A stretch of 8,917 nt of DNA from DATGHS01 sp035307785 (lineage in GTDB: Bacteria; Planctomycetota; Planctomycetia; Gemmatales; Gemmataceae), in NCBI GenBank assembly GCA_035307785.1, contig DATGHS010000382.1, positions 1 to 8,917 on the forward strand, written 5' to 3'. The translations under genes and the position numbers were made by a program. Below, one piece after another: positions 1-5,381 of the stretch (within the stretch, counting starts at the first letter, position 1; each line of letters begins with the position of its first letter). The notes under the pieces are model-generated. The model ran no database searches. It was not told the DNA's origin and worked only from the letters and a program-made list of their open reading frames with translations.

Positions 1-162
1 CACGTCGATGGGGCGCACCGCCAGAAAATCGCGGGTCGCTTCCGCCTGGCGAATGCCGAGCCTCGCCAATGGCGGATTGAGCTTGCGGCCCTGCAAGCGC
101 GGCGGATTGGCCAAATTCGCTTCCGTAGCGGCGTGTCGCAGCAAATACAGCGTGGTATGCAT
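1..162 (-). CDS. Histidine phosphatase (phosphoglycerate-mutase-like) family protein, C-terminus cut by window edge
   Basis: Only the first 54 residues lie in the window. The N-terminus reads MHTTLYLLRHAATEAN, a beta strand followed by the RHG-type motif (here R9-H10-A11) in which the His is the phosphorylated nucleophile of histidine phosphatases. The following LQGRKLNPPLARLGIRQAEA matches the usual 'G..D.PLT..G..QA' block of the family. The ATG at 162 is preferred because GAGGAGG stands 6 nt before it and the catalytic strand then begins at residue 4. An in-frame ATG at 213 would add 17 residues and overlaps the upstream gene's stop as ATGA, but it has no visible ribosome binding site. It is the last visible gene of a probable pdxA operon. 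The substrate cannot be told: the family includes mutases, sugar-phosphate phosphatases and cobalamin or regulatory phosphatases. The family call is firm; the function is open. Confidence 0.8.
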   Translation of the reverse strand, partial: MHTTLYLLRHAATEANLANPPRLQGRKLNPPLARLGIRQAEATRDFLAVRPIDV

Positions 163-209
163 GAGAGCCTCCTCGTCCGTGAGGTTCGCGATCAGCGTCG
201 CGGGTTGGT

Positions 210-809
210 TCATTTATCCAGGCGGGCCGTCAGTCCCTTTTTCACTGCTTCGCCCACGTTCTTTGGCCCCAGATAAATGTCCCACACAGCCTTGGAGAAC
301 TTCGGGTTCCTGATGGTCTCGGCCTTCTTGCCCACCAGGTTCACGTGGATGCCCACGCCCGGAATATGAGTGATCCAGACGTGATCGCCCTTTTCGGCCG
401 TTTGCGCCCGCATCAGTTCCATGAACTTGTCGAGGTCTTCCGAAAACTCGGTCGGATAGTTGGCGCGAATCGCATCGTGAAAGGCCGTCGCCATCTCCTT
501 GCCGGAAACGGTTCGCTCCATCACCAGATGCAGTTGCTTGAGCACGTCGGCACTCGCGAGTTCTTCCGCCGAAGTGACCCGCGCGTCGGCCTGAATGTAG
601 CTGCCGATGGTGTAGACGTTGAAGATCGCCTTCTTCCGCATCGCAGCTCCGGTGAGCTTCATCGGAATCTTCTTGGAGCCGGAAGTCACCTCGATAGTGA
701 GCGGATACTTGAATGTTCCGCCGGTAACCTCGACCACGTCTTCCGCGAAGGCAGAAACTGCGGACCACGCGAATAACGCGAGCGTCGCTGTCAAAATGCG
801 AATGATCAT
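210..809 (-). CDS. Secreted chalcone-isomerase-like domain protein
   Basis: A 199-residue protein with a clear Sec signal peptide: Arg4, hydrophobic core LTATLALFAWSAVSAFA, and probable cleavage after A22 (AFA|ED). The mature part resembles bacterial chalcone-isomerase-like domains: a strand-rich N-terminal half (FKYPLTIEV, IFNVYTIGSYIQ), a central helical stretch, and the C-terminal VWDIYLGPKNVGEAVKKGL typical of the family. Bacterial members are not shown to make flavonoids; the fold also binds fatty acids in plant relatives, so a periplasmic ligand-binding role is possible but is inference. The start at 809 is chosen over an upstream ATG at 884 because GAGGAGG lies 6 nt before it and it gives a proper signal peptide, whereas the longer form overlaps pdxA. 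It begins 17 nt after the pdxA stop, and its stop overlaps a possible ATG of the next gene (ATGA), which suggests co-transcription. Confidence 0.85.
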   Translation of the reverse strand: MIIRILTATLALFAWSAVSAFAEDVVEVTGGTFKYPLTIEVTSGSKKIPMKLTGAAMRKKAIFNVYTIGSYIQADARVTSAEELASADVLKQLHLVMERTVSGKEMATAFHDAIRANYPTEFSEDLDKFMELMRAQTAEKGDHVWITHIPGVGIHVNLVGKKAETIRNPKFSKAVWDIYLGPKNVGEAVKKGLTARLDK

Positions 810-826
810 AATGTTCCTCCTCTCTG

Positions 827-1822
827 TTACCGGGAAGCCGCCAGCCGGCCGGCCACTTGAGTGGCCGCCACGAGACTGCGGCAATCCGCAATGCCCTTTC
901 CCACAATGTCGTAGGCCGTTCCGTGAGCCACGCTCGTACGAATGATGGGCAACCCCACCGAGATATTCACCAGGTTCCAGCCATAATGCAATTTCATGGC
1001 AATATGGCCCTGGTCATGATACATGGCGACAATGCCGTCGAATTCACCACGGGTCGCCCGGACAAACAGCGTGTCGCTGGGCCAGGGGCCCGACGCCGTC
1101 ATTCCTTCCTTCTGCGCTTGGGCGACAGCGGGGGCGATGATGCGCTCCTCTTCATCGCCGAATAGTCCTCCGTCGCTGGCATGCGGGTTTAATGCGGCCA
1201 CGCCGATTCGCGGCGACCGGCCCAGTAAGCGACGAAGCAGGTTGTGCACGAGCGCGATCTTTTCCAGAACCGCCGCGGTCGTGATCGCCTTCAGGGCATC
1301 CCGAATAGCGACGTGCAACGTCACATGCGCCACCGTCAACGACGCGGCATTCTGGCCATATAGCGCCATGGCAAACTGGCGCGTGCCGGTACGCTCGGCC
1401 AGGATCTCGGTGTGCCCGGGGTATGGCAACTCCGCGGCTCGCAAGCCTTCTTTGTGCAATGGTGCCGTCACTATCGCATCCGCCTCCTTGGCCAGGCACA
1501 AATCAGTGGCGGCACATAGGAAGTCATACGCGGCGCGACCGGCCGCCGCGCTGACTTCACCCATTTTGACTCTGCTCAAATCCTGTTGGGTGGCTCGCAA
1601 ACACGGAATTCGCCCGGCGCCCGGCTCGGCTTCTTCAGGCCGGTCAATTAGTTGAATCCGCGCCGGAACTAAGGACAGCGATAAACCTTTTTCGAGCCAA
1701 AGCGGATCGCCCAGCACGGTGGGACGACATTCCGCTTGCAACCTCGGCCAGGCCTTCGCGATGATCTCCGGGCCGATCCCTGCCACGTCGCCCATGGTCA
1801 GCAGTACGCGTGGCTTGTTCAT
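827..1822 (-). CDS. pdxA: 4-hydroxythreonine-4-phosphate dehydrogenase (PdxA/PdxA2 family)
   Basis: A 331-residue cytoplasmic oxidoreductase of normal family length. PdxA oxidises 4-phosphohydroxy-L-threonine with NAD in vitamin B6 synthesis; PdxA2 paralogues act on related four-carbon acid phosphates. Visible blocks are TMGDVAGIGPE (9-19, usually GDPAGIGPE), TAPLHKE (119-125), PGHTE with H137, LNPHASDGG with H214, YHDQGH with H269, and RTSVAHGTAYD (295-305, usually RTSVDHGTA). H170, H214 and H269 are the expected divalent-metal ligands and are all present. The YHDQGHI..K form is a little more like PdxA2 than E. coli PdxA, so pyridoxal phosphate synthesis is likely but not certain. The start at 1822 has only a weak GGGAG about 11 nt upstream. 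It is the first gene of the leftward operon and divergent from ackA. Confidence 0.9.
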   Translation of the reverse strand: MNKPRVLLTMGDVAGIGPEIIAKAWPRLQAECRPTVLGDPLWLEKGLSLSLVPARIQLIDRPEEAEPGAGRIPCLRATQQDLSRVKMGEVSAAAGRAAYDFLCAATDLCLAKEADAIVTAPLHKEGLRAAELPYPGHTEILAERTGTRQFAMALYGQNAASLTVAHVTLHVAIRDALKAITTAAVLEKIALVHNLLRRLLGRSPRIGVAALNPHASDGGLFGDEEERIIAPAVAQAQKEGMTASGPWPSDTLFVRATRGEFDGIVAMYHDQGHIAMKLHYGWNLVNISVGLPIIRTSVAHGTAYDIVGKGIADCRSLVAATQVAGRLAASR

Positions 1823-2014
1823 CTTCCGGAATGCTCCCGCGACTTTGGTGCGCGAAAAAAGCCAATGCCTAGCGCGACGGCCCTGCCGCGGAACTCGCTA
1901 CATACCGCAATCGATTGGATAGGACAAGAGCGATTGGGTAATATCGCCGGATTTTGCGATAACTTCACCGCCTGATGTCATCTTACACTTACAATGCCAC
2001 TCTGAGGTACGGGG
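1823..2014. promoter_or_regulatory. Divergent intergenic region between pdxA and ackA with weak promoter candidates
   Basis: This 192-nt gap must hold the promoters of both genes. For pdxA (minus strand) a weak sigma70-like pair is TTGTCC (1927-1922), 17 nt, TATGTA (1904-1899). For ackA (plus strand) TTGGAT (1915-1920), 18 nt, TAATAT (1939-1944) is equally weak; a TACAAT at 1990-1995 is close to consensus but would leave almost no leader. GAGG at 2003-2006 lies 8 nt before the ackA ATG and is the likely ribosome binding site. The segment 1936-1950 (GGGTAATATCGCCGG) resembles the core of the two 47-bp elements found upstream of two other leftward genes. The individual promoter boxes are low-confidence readings. 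Confidence 0.35.
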
Positions 2015-3217
2015 ATGCAAATTCTCTTATTCAACGCGGGGTCGAGCAGCCTGAAGGCCGCACTCGTGGAGTCGGTTGACGGTACAGTGCGTGCACATGC
2101 CCTCGCCGATTGGGCCGGCGACCAGACGCGCTACGAGTACTCCGCTTCCGCGGCCAAAGGGCGATCAGAACAGGTTCCCTGGAATGGGCATGGGGAAGCG
2201 GTTCGGCACTTTCTGCACGATCTGACCCACACGCCGCCCATTGCTTTGGGGGACTTTTCAGCATTGAGCGCCGTTGGTCACCGCGTTGTCCACGGCGGAC
2301 CGTTCACCCAAGCCGTGCGCATCACGCCAGAAATACGCGACCGAATTTCGGCGCTGGCCGACCTGGCGCCATTGCATAACCCGCCGAGTCTGGAGGCTTT
2401 GGCCGCCGCGGAAGTCGAATTACCGAACGTGCCGCAGATTGCCGTGTTTGACACGGCCTTTCACGCCACGTTGCCGCCCGAGGCATACACGTATCCGTTG
2501 CCGCAAAATTGGACAAAGGAATGGGGCATTCGCCGCTTCGGCTTCCACGGGCTCAGTCATGCCTTTTGCGCGCACCGCGCCGCCGAGATGCTTGGAAAGC
2601 CCGACCTGCGCCTGGTGATTTGCCACTTGGGCCACGGTTGCTCGGCCTCGGCCGTGAAGGCCGGCCGTTGCATCGACACCTCAATGGGCTTTACGCCATT
2701 GGAAGGTCTCATGATGGCCACGCGTAGCGGGTCGATCGACCCGAGCATTGTCTTACACGTGCAGCAACATCATGGTCTGGCGCCAGAGCAGGTTGAAACT
2801 ACCCTCAATCGTGAATCGGGGCTGCTCGGGGTTTCGGGCATTTCGGCCGATATGCGCGAGATACTGGCTGCCACTGAGGCAGGAAACGAGCACGCGCGCC
2901 TGGCGCTCGACATTTATGCCCACCGAGTGCGCCAAACCATCGGCGCTTTCGCGGTTACGATGGGAGGAATCGACGCTTTGGTCTTCACCGCCGGCGTCGG
3001 CGAGAATGCCAGCGCGGTACGGCAGCAGACTTGCGCCGGCCTGGAATGCCTCGGCATTAAACTCGATGTCGAAGCGAATCGCTCGCGCCGGCCAGATTCC
3101 GACGTGGCGACGAAGGACTCACCAGCCCGAATTCTAATCGTTGCGACCCGGGAAGACGTGACTATGCTGCGCGAAGTGATTCGCGTGTTGGAAGCGGGAA
3201 TCACGGCCACATCATGA
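2015..3217 (+). CDS. ackA: Acetate kinase
   Basis: A 400-residue ASKHA-fold kinase of normal length that interconverts acetate plus ATP and acetyl phosphate plus ADP in the cytoplasm. The signature NAGSSSLK (7-14) opens the protein. Substrate and catalytic residues are in place by comparison with the Methanosarcina enzyme: R90 in HRVVHGG, D146 in FDTAFH, H178 in FGFHGLSH, R237 in ATRSGSIDP, FTAGVGEN near 330, and the Mg-binding Glu as E380 in TREDV. One departure is HLGHGCSASA (204-213), where most acetate kinases have HLGNG(S/A)S: Asn is His207 and the following residue Cys209. The start follows GAGG. No pta is adjacent, so acetyl phosphate must come from elsewhere, for example phosphotransacetylase or phosphoketolase encoded outside the window. 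Propionate kinase activity cannot be excluded, but acetate kinase is the best call. Confidence 0.93.
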   Translation: MQILLFNAGSSSLKAALVESVDGTVRAHALADWAGDQTRYEYSASAAKGRSEQVPWNGHGEAVRHFLHDLTHTPPIALGDFSALSAVGHRVVHGGPFTQAVRITPEIRDRISALADLAPLHNPPSLEALAAAEVELPNVPQIAVFDTAFHATLPPEAYTYPLPQNWTKEWGIRRFGFHGLSHAFCAHRAAEMLGKPDLRLVICHLGHGCSASAVKAGRCIDTSMGFTPLEGLMMATRSGSIDPSIVLHVQQHHGLAPEQVETTLNRESGLLGVSGISADMREILAATEAGNEHARLALDIYAHRVRQTIGAFAVTMGGIDALVFTAGVGENASAVRQQTCAGLECLGIKLDVEANRSRRPDSDVATKDSPARILIVATREDVTMLREVIRVLEAGITATS

Positions 3218-3233
3218 GAACAGCACGAACCGG

Positions 3234-3257
3234 CGGCTTCCAGCCGGCTGGTAGCCG
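3234..3257. repeat. 24-nt near-perfect palindrome between convergent genes (possible bidirectional terminator or REP-like element)
   Basis: The halves CGGCTTCCAGCC and GGCTGGTAGCCG are reverse complements with one mismatch (T against T), and pairing can extend to 3231-3260 with one G-T pair. It sits 17 nt after the ackA stop and 27 nt before the end of the leftward propeller gene, where a shared terminator would be useful. No run of T follows on either strand, so a classical Rho-independent terminator is not supported; a REP-like dispersed palindrome is an equal reading. Confidence 0.5.
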
Positions 3258-3284
3258 CTGCTACACGATGCTTTGAAAAGCAAT

Positions 3285-4232
3285 TTACTGTTCGGGCGAC
3301 TTTCCCCTTGCAAGCATCTGCCGCGAATACAGCCTGTCGCCGCAGGCCATGTAGAGCACATTCATGTCGGCGCCGCCGTAGGCGAGTGCGGTGACTTTGC
3401 CTTCACACGGATTCGATAGCACGCCGCAGAGCCGGCCTGTGGGGTCGAAGATCTGCACGCCGAGTGGTGTGCCGGCATAAATTCGGCCGACGGCATCGGT
3501 GATGACGCACGTTACGCCGCTTTCCTTTTGTTCCGGCTTCAGGCGCAACGGACAATAAGGTTCGCCGGCGCTCAACGTGCCATCCTTTTCGACGCGAAAT
3601 GCCCACACCGCGTTGCCGGACGCATCGCCGACGAACAGCGTCGAGTCATCCGGGCTAAGCGCCAATCCTGAAGGACGGCCGACGCCTGTCGTTTCAACCA
3701 CCGGCGCATTCTGATTGAGCAGCGAAACCAAGGGCGTGTCGTCTTCGCGGATGATGTAAACCAGCCCCCGATGGGTTCGCGCCTGGTGCGGCAATTTCAC
3801 GTCCGCATCGGCATCGTGCCGGATGCGCACGGCGCCGTCGGCGCCAACGAAGTCCATGCCCTTGCCGTGAATGACGCGCACCCGGCCACTCGCATCGGTT
3901 ACCAGTGCATCGATCTTCGTGTAGCCGCTCTTCACGAGCGTCCAGGGGTGGTCTGCGGCGATGATTTGCGACAGTGGCATATCTTGGGCGGACGCCGCGC
4001 TGCAAAAGTAGACCACGGATAACACGGCTAACACGCATAAGAAAATGCCCGGCAAACTTGCTCCCCTCTCCCCCACTTCGGGGGAGAGGGGACGGGGGTG
4101 AGGGGGTAGAACAGTGGCGCTTGGCGGCCACTCACCCCCCTCACCCCAGCCCTCTCCCCCCGAAGCGGGGGGAGAGGGAGTGCTTGCGGCGTCGCCGCGC
4201 CCGGTCATTAGTGGTCTTCTTCGTTTTGCCAT
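3285..4232 (-). CDS. Secreted SMP-30/gluconolactonase-like beta-propeller protein with repeat-invaded N-terminus
   Basis: The open frame is 315 residues from the ATG at 4232, 3 nt after the stop of the upstream esterase, so the pair is probably co-transcribed. Residues 1-9 (MAKRRRPLM) look like a signal-peptide n-region, but residues about 14-58 are translated GC-rich palindromic repeat, and the hydrophobic core comes only at 60-77, with ASA|Q cleavage after A82. The mature part (83-315) has propeller repeats of the SMP-30 type: GRPSGLALSPDDSTLFVGD (185-203), a strand pair around AVWAFRVEKDGTL, GRIYAGTPLGVQIFDPTGR (249-267), and ALAYGGADMNVLYMACGDRLY. Metal ligands of active lactonases (Glu of EGP, Asn of NGL, Asp of DGM) are not seen; the positions read IDA, SGL and VTC. 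A TTG at 4055 with GGGGAG 5 nt upstream is an alternative start giving 256 residues. The product is exported; its function is unknown. Confidence 0.75.
   Translation of the reverse strand: MAKRRRPLMTGRGDAASTPSPPASGGEGWGEGGEWPPSATVLPPHPRPLSPEVGERGASLPGIFLCVLAVLSVVYFCSAASAQDMPLSQIIAADHPWTLVKSGYTKIDALVTDASGRVRVIHGKGMDFVGADGAVRIRHDADADVKLPHQARTHRGLVYIIREDDTPLVSLLNQNAPVVETTGVGRPSGLALSPDDSTLFVGDASGNAVWAFRVEKDGTLSAGEPYCPLRLKPEQKESGVTCVITDAVGRIYAGTPLGVQIFDPTGRLCGVLSNPCEGKVTALAYGGADMNVLYMACGDRLYSRQMLARGKSPEQ
4014..4040 (-). repeat. Three tandem 9-bp repeats encoding the signal-peptide core
   Basis: On the plus strand the copies are CACGGATAA, CACGGCTAA and CACGCATAA, head to tail. The period is in frame, and on the coding (minus) strand they give the tripeptides LCV, LAV, LSV at residues 65-73 of the propeller protein. 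The unit resembles the CACGGATAA-type dispersed repeats I recall from intergenic DNA of planctomycetes and other bacteria; that resemblance is from memory and unchecked. Confidence 0.7.
4063..4178. repeat. Inverted pair of GC-rich palindromic repeat units (BIME-like)
   Basis: Unit 1 (4063-4106) is a perfect 12-bp hairpin, CCCCTCTCCCCC paired with GGGGGAGAGGGG around loop ACTTC, followed by GGGGTGAGGGGG. Unit 2 (4136-4178) is the same in reverse: CCCCCTCACCCC followed by the hairpin CCCTCTCCCCCC / GGGGGGAGAGGG with loop GAAGC. The GGGGTGAGGGGG arms of the two units are perfect reverse complements, and AGTGGC/GCCACT (4113-4118, 4127-4132) pairs inside the spacer. The whole therefore forms a nested cruciform. 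Translated, it gives the familiar low-complexity peptides SPPASGGEGWGEG and PHPRPLSPE.GERG that mark such repeats in bacterial protein predictions. It lies within the N-terminal coding part of the propeller gene. Confidence 0.88.
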
Positions 4233-4235
4233 GGC

Positions 4236-5114
4236 TTACTCTTGCTTCGCTTCCGGCGTGTCGCGCCAGAGCCAGATGAGCGATTCGGGCAGGATCGCGC
4301 CGCCGTGTTTGCCGTTGTGGCCGCCATCGCCATAGACGAACATGTAGTCGTACTTCATGAATTTGAGTGACGACGCCATCTGCTGGTTCGCCAGCGGCCA
4401 GTTGCCGTGGAGATTATCGAGGTCGCCCGAACCGTCTTGCAGAAAGACGCGGATCGGTTTCTTTTCCGTCTTGCGGATCATACCGGGGTAACGGTCGCCG
4501 CCGCGGATGTTGGTGAAGCTGCCGACATGGCTGAGCACCTTGCTGAACAGGTCGGGGCGTTCCCACGCCGCCGTGAACGCACAAATCCCGCCGGAACTGA
4601 TGCCGCAGATCCCCCGGCCATCGGCGTCTTGGCGCAGATTTAGCTTCTTGCCGACTTCCGGCAGGATTTCCTTTTCCAGGAAGGTGGCGTACTGGTCGGA
4701 GAGCGTGTCATATTCGAAACTGCGATTGCTGCGCGGCTTCTCTTTCGGATCGGATGCCGGGACGTTGCCGGGGTTGATGAAAATGCCCACCATCACCGGA
4801 ATCTTTTTTTGATGGATGAGGTTGTCGAACACGACCGGCACGCGGAACTGGCCTTTGTCGTTCACGTAGCTGCCGCCGTCCTGGAATACCATCACGCAAG
4901 TCGGCTTGGCCGGATCGTACTGAGCCGGCGTGTAGACCCAGTAATCGCGCACCGTGCCGGCAAAGACCTTGCTGTCCCACGTGAACTTCTCGACTTTCCC
5001 CTTGGGCACGCCCTCTTGCGGCATGGAGTCGGGCCCGAGTTTGTAATCATCTGCGGCGAAGCCAATTGCCGCTGCGAGCAGCATTGCTGCCGTGCCCCCC
5101 AACCATCGCGTCAT
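4236..5114 (-). CDS. Secreted esterase, enterochelin-esterase (PF00756-like) alpha/beta hydrolase
   Basis: A 292-residue protein with an N-terminal signal peptide (MTRWLGGTAAMLLAAAIGFA, cleavage near residue 20) and an alpha/beta hydrolase of the esterase-D/Fes type. The substrate region opens with RDYWVYTPAQYDP (56-68) and MVFQDGG (75-81). The nucleophile elbow is GISSGG (171-176), with Ser173 as the expected nucleophile. The acid is probably Asp231 or Asp233 in QDGSGDLDN, and the base His266 in GDGGHN, so the triad looks complete. The start at 5114 has AGGAG 7 nt upstream and a good promoter behind it. It is the first gene of a two-gene unit with the propeller protein, and such pairs or fusions are common in planctomycetes. 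The physiological substrate (siderophore, acylated sugar or other ester) cannot be told from sequence. Confidence 0.87.
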   Translation of the reverse strand: MTRWLGGTAAMLLAAAIGFAADDYKLGPDSMPQEGVPKGKVEKFTWDSKVFAGTVRDYWVYTPAQYDPAKPTCVMVFQDGGSYVNDKGQFRVPVVFDNLIHQKKIPVMVGIFINPGNVPASDPKEKPRSNRSFEYDTLSDQYATFLEKEILPEVGKKLNLRQDADGRGICGISSGGICAFTAAWERPDLFSKVLSHVGSFTNIRGGDRYPGMIRKTEKKPIRVFLQDGSGDLDNLHGNWPLANQQMASSLKFMKYDYMFVYGDGGHNGKHGGAILPESLIWLWRDTPEAKQE

Positions 5115-5152
5115 GGTGAAACTCCTGGAACGAGAAAGTGACTGATGGTGAA

Positions 5153-5180
5153 TCTATATTTGGACTCGGCGAAAATGCAA
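5153..5180 (-). promoter_or_regulatory. Sigma70-like promoter of the esterase gene
   Basis: Read on the minus strand, TTGCAT (5180-5175) is followed after 16 nt by TATAGA (5158-5153). The predicted transcript would start near 5146 and give a leader of about 32 nt carrying AGGAG before the ATG at 5114. Both boxes have four or five of six consensus bases, which makes this the best-looking promoter in the window. Confidence 0.5.
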
Positions 5181-5248
5181 ACAGTTCTGGAAATCAGCTT
5201 CATGAGCGGGCAGGCGGAAGAAGCGCGAAAGGCAGAAATTCTTTTTTG

Positions 5249-5286
5249 TGTAGCAAAGTGTAGCACTTTTGTAGCATTGTGTAGCA
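5249..5286. repeat. Four TGTAGCA heptamers at 10-11 bp spacing
   Basis: Perfect TGTAGCA copies start at 5249, 5259, 5270 and 5280, giving steps of 10, 11 and 10 bp, so all lie on one face of the helix. The spacers are AAG, CTTT and TTG. The array lies about 70 nt upstream of the esterase -35 box and 20 nt from the 47-bp element at 5306. It may be a cooperative operator or a small dispersed tandem repeat. Confidence 0.6.
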
Positions 5287-5305
5287 CTCGCCGCGCGGCC
5301 GCTGC

Positions 5306-5352
5306 GCAATCCACCGAGGCAAAGGTACGATCCGGTTTGGAAAATGCAAATG
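5306..5352 (-). repeat. 47-bp conserved element, copy A (upstream of esterase)
   Basis: This block aligns without gaps to 6162-6208, with 37 of 47 bases identical. Shared cores on the plus strand are GCAA.CC.CCGA.GCAA, GGTAC.ATCCGG and GCAAATG. An inverted repeat GCAAAT-GA-ATTTGC overlaps its right edge (5346-5359), and a GC-rich palindrome GCCGCGCGGC (5290-5299) lies on the left. Read leftward it holds TTGCAT, 16 nt, TACCTT, the same geometry as the esterase promoter but with a poor -10. Its role is unknown: promoter, operator or dispersed repeat. Confidence 0.6.
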
Positions 5353-5381
5353 AATTTGCGAATAGTTTTTGCGGGTCACGT

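Larger units (their letters stand above)
5115..5381. other. Intergenic region between methyltransferase and esterase genes
   Basis: These 267 nt separate two leftward genes. From the methyltransferase side they hold copy A of the 47-bp element, a GC-rich palindromic stretch, the TGTAGCA array, a plain AT-richer segment (5187-5245) where I see nothing, and then the esterase promoter and AGGAG site. No credible small gene is seen. Confidence 0.6.

Noticed and set aside
8..313. 101-codon plus-strand frame at the left edge
   Set aside because: It is antisense to the histidine phosphatase and the chalcone-isomerase-like gene and has no family features.
1023..1655. 210-codon plus-strand frame
   Set aside because: It lies opposite pdxA, whose motifs are unmistakable; it is a GC-driven antisense frame.
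2015..3217. ackA as part of a pta-ackA operon
   Set aside because: No phosphotransacetylase is encoded on either side; the downstream gene is convergent and the upstream gene divergent.
3990..4010. Lipoprotein signal in the propeller protein (Cys77)
   Set aside because: The residues before the Cys (VVYF) do not fit a lipobox, and an ASA|Q signal-peptidase I site follows.
4063..4178. GC-rich hairpins as Rho-independent terminators between esterase and propeller genes
   Set aside because: No T tract follows, and the hairpins lie inside an open reading frame that continues into the propeller domain.
5249..5286. TGTAGCA array as a CRISPR or phage attachment site
   Set aside because: The units are 7 bp with 3-4 bp spacers, far too short for CRISPR, and no cas or integrase gene is near.
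5111..5314. 67-codon minus-strand frame in the gap before the esterase
   Set aside because: It runs through the 47-bp element, the TGTAGCA array and the promoter, has no ribosome binding site and no recognisable protein pattern.
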